A stretch of DNA of 64,000 nt. Source: Sphingomonas sp. 3P27F8. Lineage in GTDB: Bacteria > Pseudomonadota > Alphaproteobacteria > Sphingomonadales > Sphingomonadaceae. The stretch covers positions 1 through 64,000 of the forward strand of contig NZ_SCNL01000017.1 in NCBI RefSeq assembly GCF_005502745.1. Direction: 5' to 3'. The notes under the pieces are model-generated. The model saw only the letters and a program-made list of their open reading frames with translations, was not told where the DNA came from and made no database searches. Each line of letters starts with the position of its first letter. Within the stretch, counting starts at the first letter, position 1. This document shows, in pieces, positions 63,608-64,000 of the stretch. A program made the translations under genes and the position numbers.

Positions 63608-64000
63608 TTGGAGAGCTTCTTATTAAGCGCGAGGCGCGAGGAAAGTGACCTGGACGGCACGATCTCGCATGTCTCCGGCATCACGATCGTAGAGCGGGCG
63701 ATCTATCGTGGACCCAACATCCACAGTCGGCGGGCGATGGTCCGGATCAGAATCGACCTGGGGCCTCTTGAAACGCGCCCGACCGACACGCTCCCTGGAT
63801 TTGCGGCGGCACTCCTGGATCTGCTTCCAGGGCTCAGGCGGCATCATTGCAGCAAGGGTCGCGCGGGCGGGCTCGTCGAGCGGATGGCCGAGGGGACCTG
63901 GCTGGGCCACGTGGCCGAGCACGTGGCCCTTGAGCTGCAGTCGCTGGCAGGTGCCGACGTGACCCGGGGCAAGACCCGCTCCGTGGCGGGCCGTCCCGGC
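63608..64000 (+). CDS. cphA: Cyanophycin synthetase, N-terminal part (cut by window end)
   Basis: From TTG at 63608 the frame runs open to the window end. It encodes R-A-I-Y-R-G-P-N-I-H-S-R-R-A-M-V-R, P-G-F-A-A-A-L-L-D-L-L-P-G-L-R-R-H-H-C-S and T-W-L-G-H-V-A-E-H-V-A-L-E-L-Q-S-L-A-G, the N-terminal domain of cyanophycin synthetase, which builds arginine-aspartate polymer from ATP, Asp and Arg. GAAGAGGAC lies upstream of the TTG. The ATP-grasp and Mur-ligase domains must lie beyond 64000. Confidence 0.93.
   Translation, partial: MESFLLSARREESDLDGTISHVSGITIVERAIYRGPNIHSRRAMVRIRIDLGPLETRPTDTLPGFAAALLDLLPGLRRHHCSKGRAGGLVERMAEGTWLGHVAEHVALELQSLAGADVTRGKTRSVAGRPG

Overview
The window is a GC-rich stretch (about 63 percent by eye) that looks like a plasmid or genomic island of a sphingomonad (Alphaproteobacteria; Sphingomonas or Sphingobium type). 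Supporting signs are the LexA boxes of the alphaproteobacterial GAAC-N7-GAAC type, EcfG-like promoter motifs (GGAAC-N16/17-GTT), the imuA-imuB-dnaE2 cassette, DUF6894 and GlsB/CsbD-like general-stress proteins, and many insertion sequences. No rRNA, tRNA, CRISPR array or replication gene was recognised.

Layout. 1-9059: a ten-gene leftward sulfide/persulfide operon (two persulfide-dioxygenase-like MBL enzymes, YeeE/YedE transporter halves, a DUF442 sulfurtransferase, type II sulfide:quinone oxidoreductase, TauE exporter, an Lgt-like/TlpA fusion, two DsbA-like proteins). Opposite it run a peroxiredoxin, an ArsR-type repressor and a DsrE-like periplasmic protein. IS1182-type sequences lie on both sides of this block. 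9124-11330: an IS1182-family element and a serine resolvase. 11405-19369: a two-component system and an RND-MFP-OMF efflux operon. 19370-29370: lgt and a ClC channel, then decayed and inserted material (EF-hand and sigma-factor remnants, XRE regulators, a resolvase fragment, an IS3 element, a truncated IS5 element) surrounding an intact sulfite dehydrogenase pair (SorA/SorB-like). 29371-33830: a YeiH-type exporter, an MBL-fold lipoprotein and a bufferin-type RiPP cluster (precursor, DUF692 MNIO enzyme, DUF2063 partner, truncated DoxX).

33680-54633 is a general-stress region: SRPBCC remnant, DUF892 ferritin-like protein, Crp/Fnr regulator, DUF6894, a hybrid histidine kinase, an aldo/keto reductase, a DksA-like zinc-finger protein, a short sensor-like kinase, PRC-barrel, GFA, PEBP and BLUF proteins, CsbD and GlsB-like proteins, topoisomerase IB, clade II catalase with an ankyrin protein, and a phospholipase-D-like enzyme. 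In two places convergent genes have each lost their 3' ends at a shared breakpoint (DoxX/SRPBCC near 33.68 kb and DUF2252/Kef antiporter near 48.06 kb).

54889-62739 is a damage-response block: a leftward SRAP paralog-small protein-AlkB-SRAP operon and the rightward imuA-imuB-dnaE2 mutasome operon diverge from an intergenic region carrying two perfect GAAC-N7-GAAC LexA boxes. The window ends in a small HEPN-like gene and the 5' end of a cyanophycin synthetase gene.

Together the genes suggest an accessory region for sulfide and sulfite oxidation (sulfide to persulfide to sulfite to sulfate), metal and oxidative stress defence, efflux, and inducible mutagenesis. The items most worth follow-up are the bufferin cluster with its unusual precursor, the SRAP paralog that has lost its catalytic residues, and the two tail-to-tail gene junctions.
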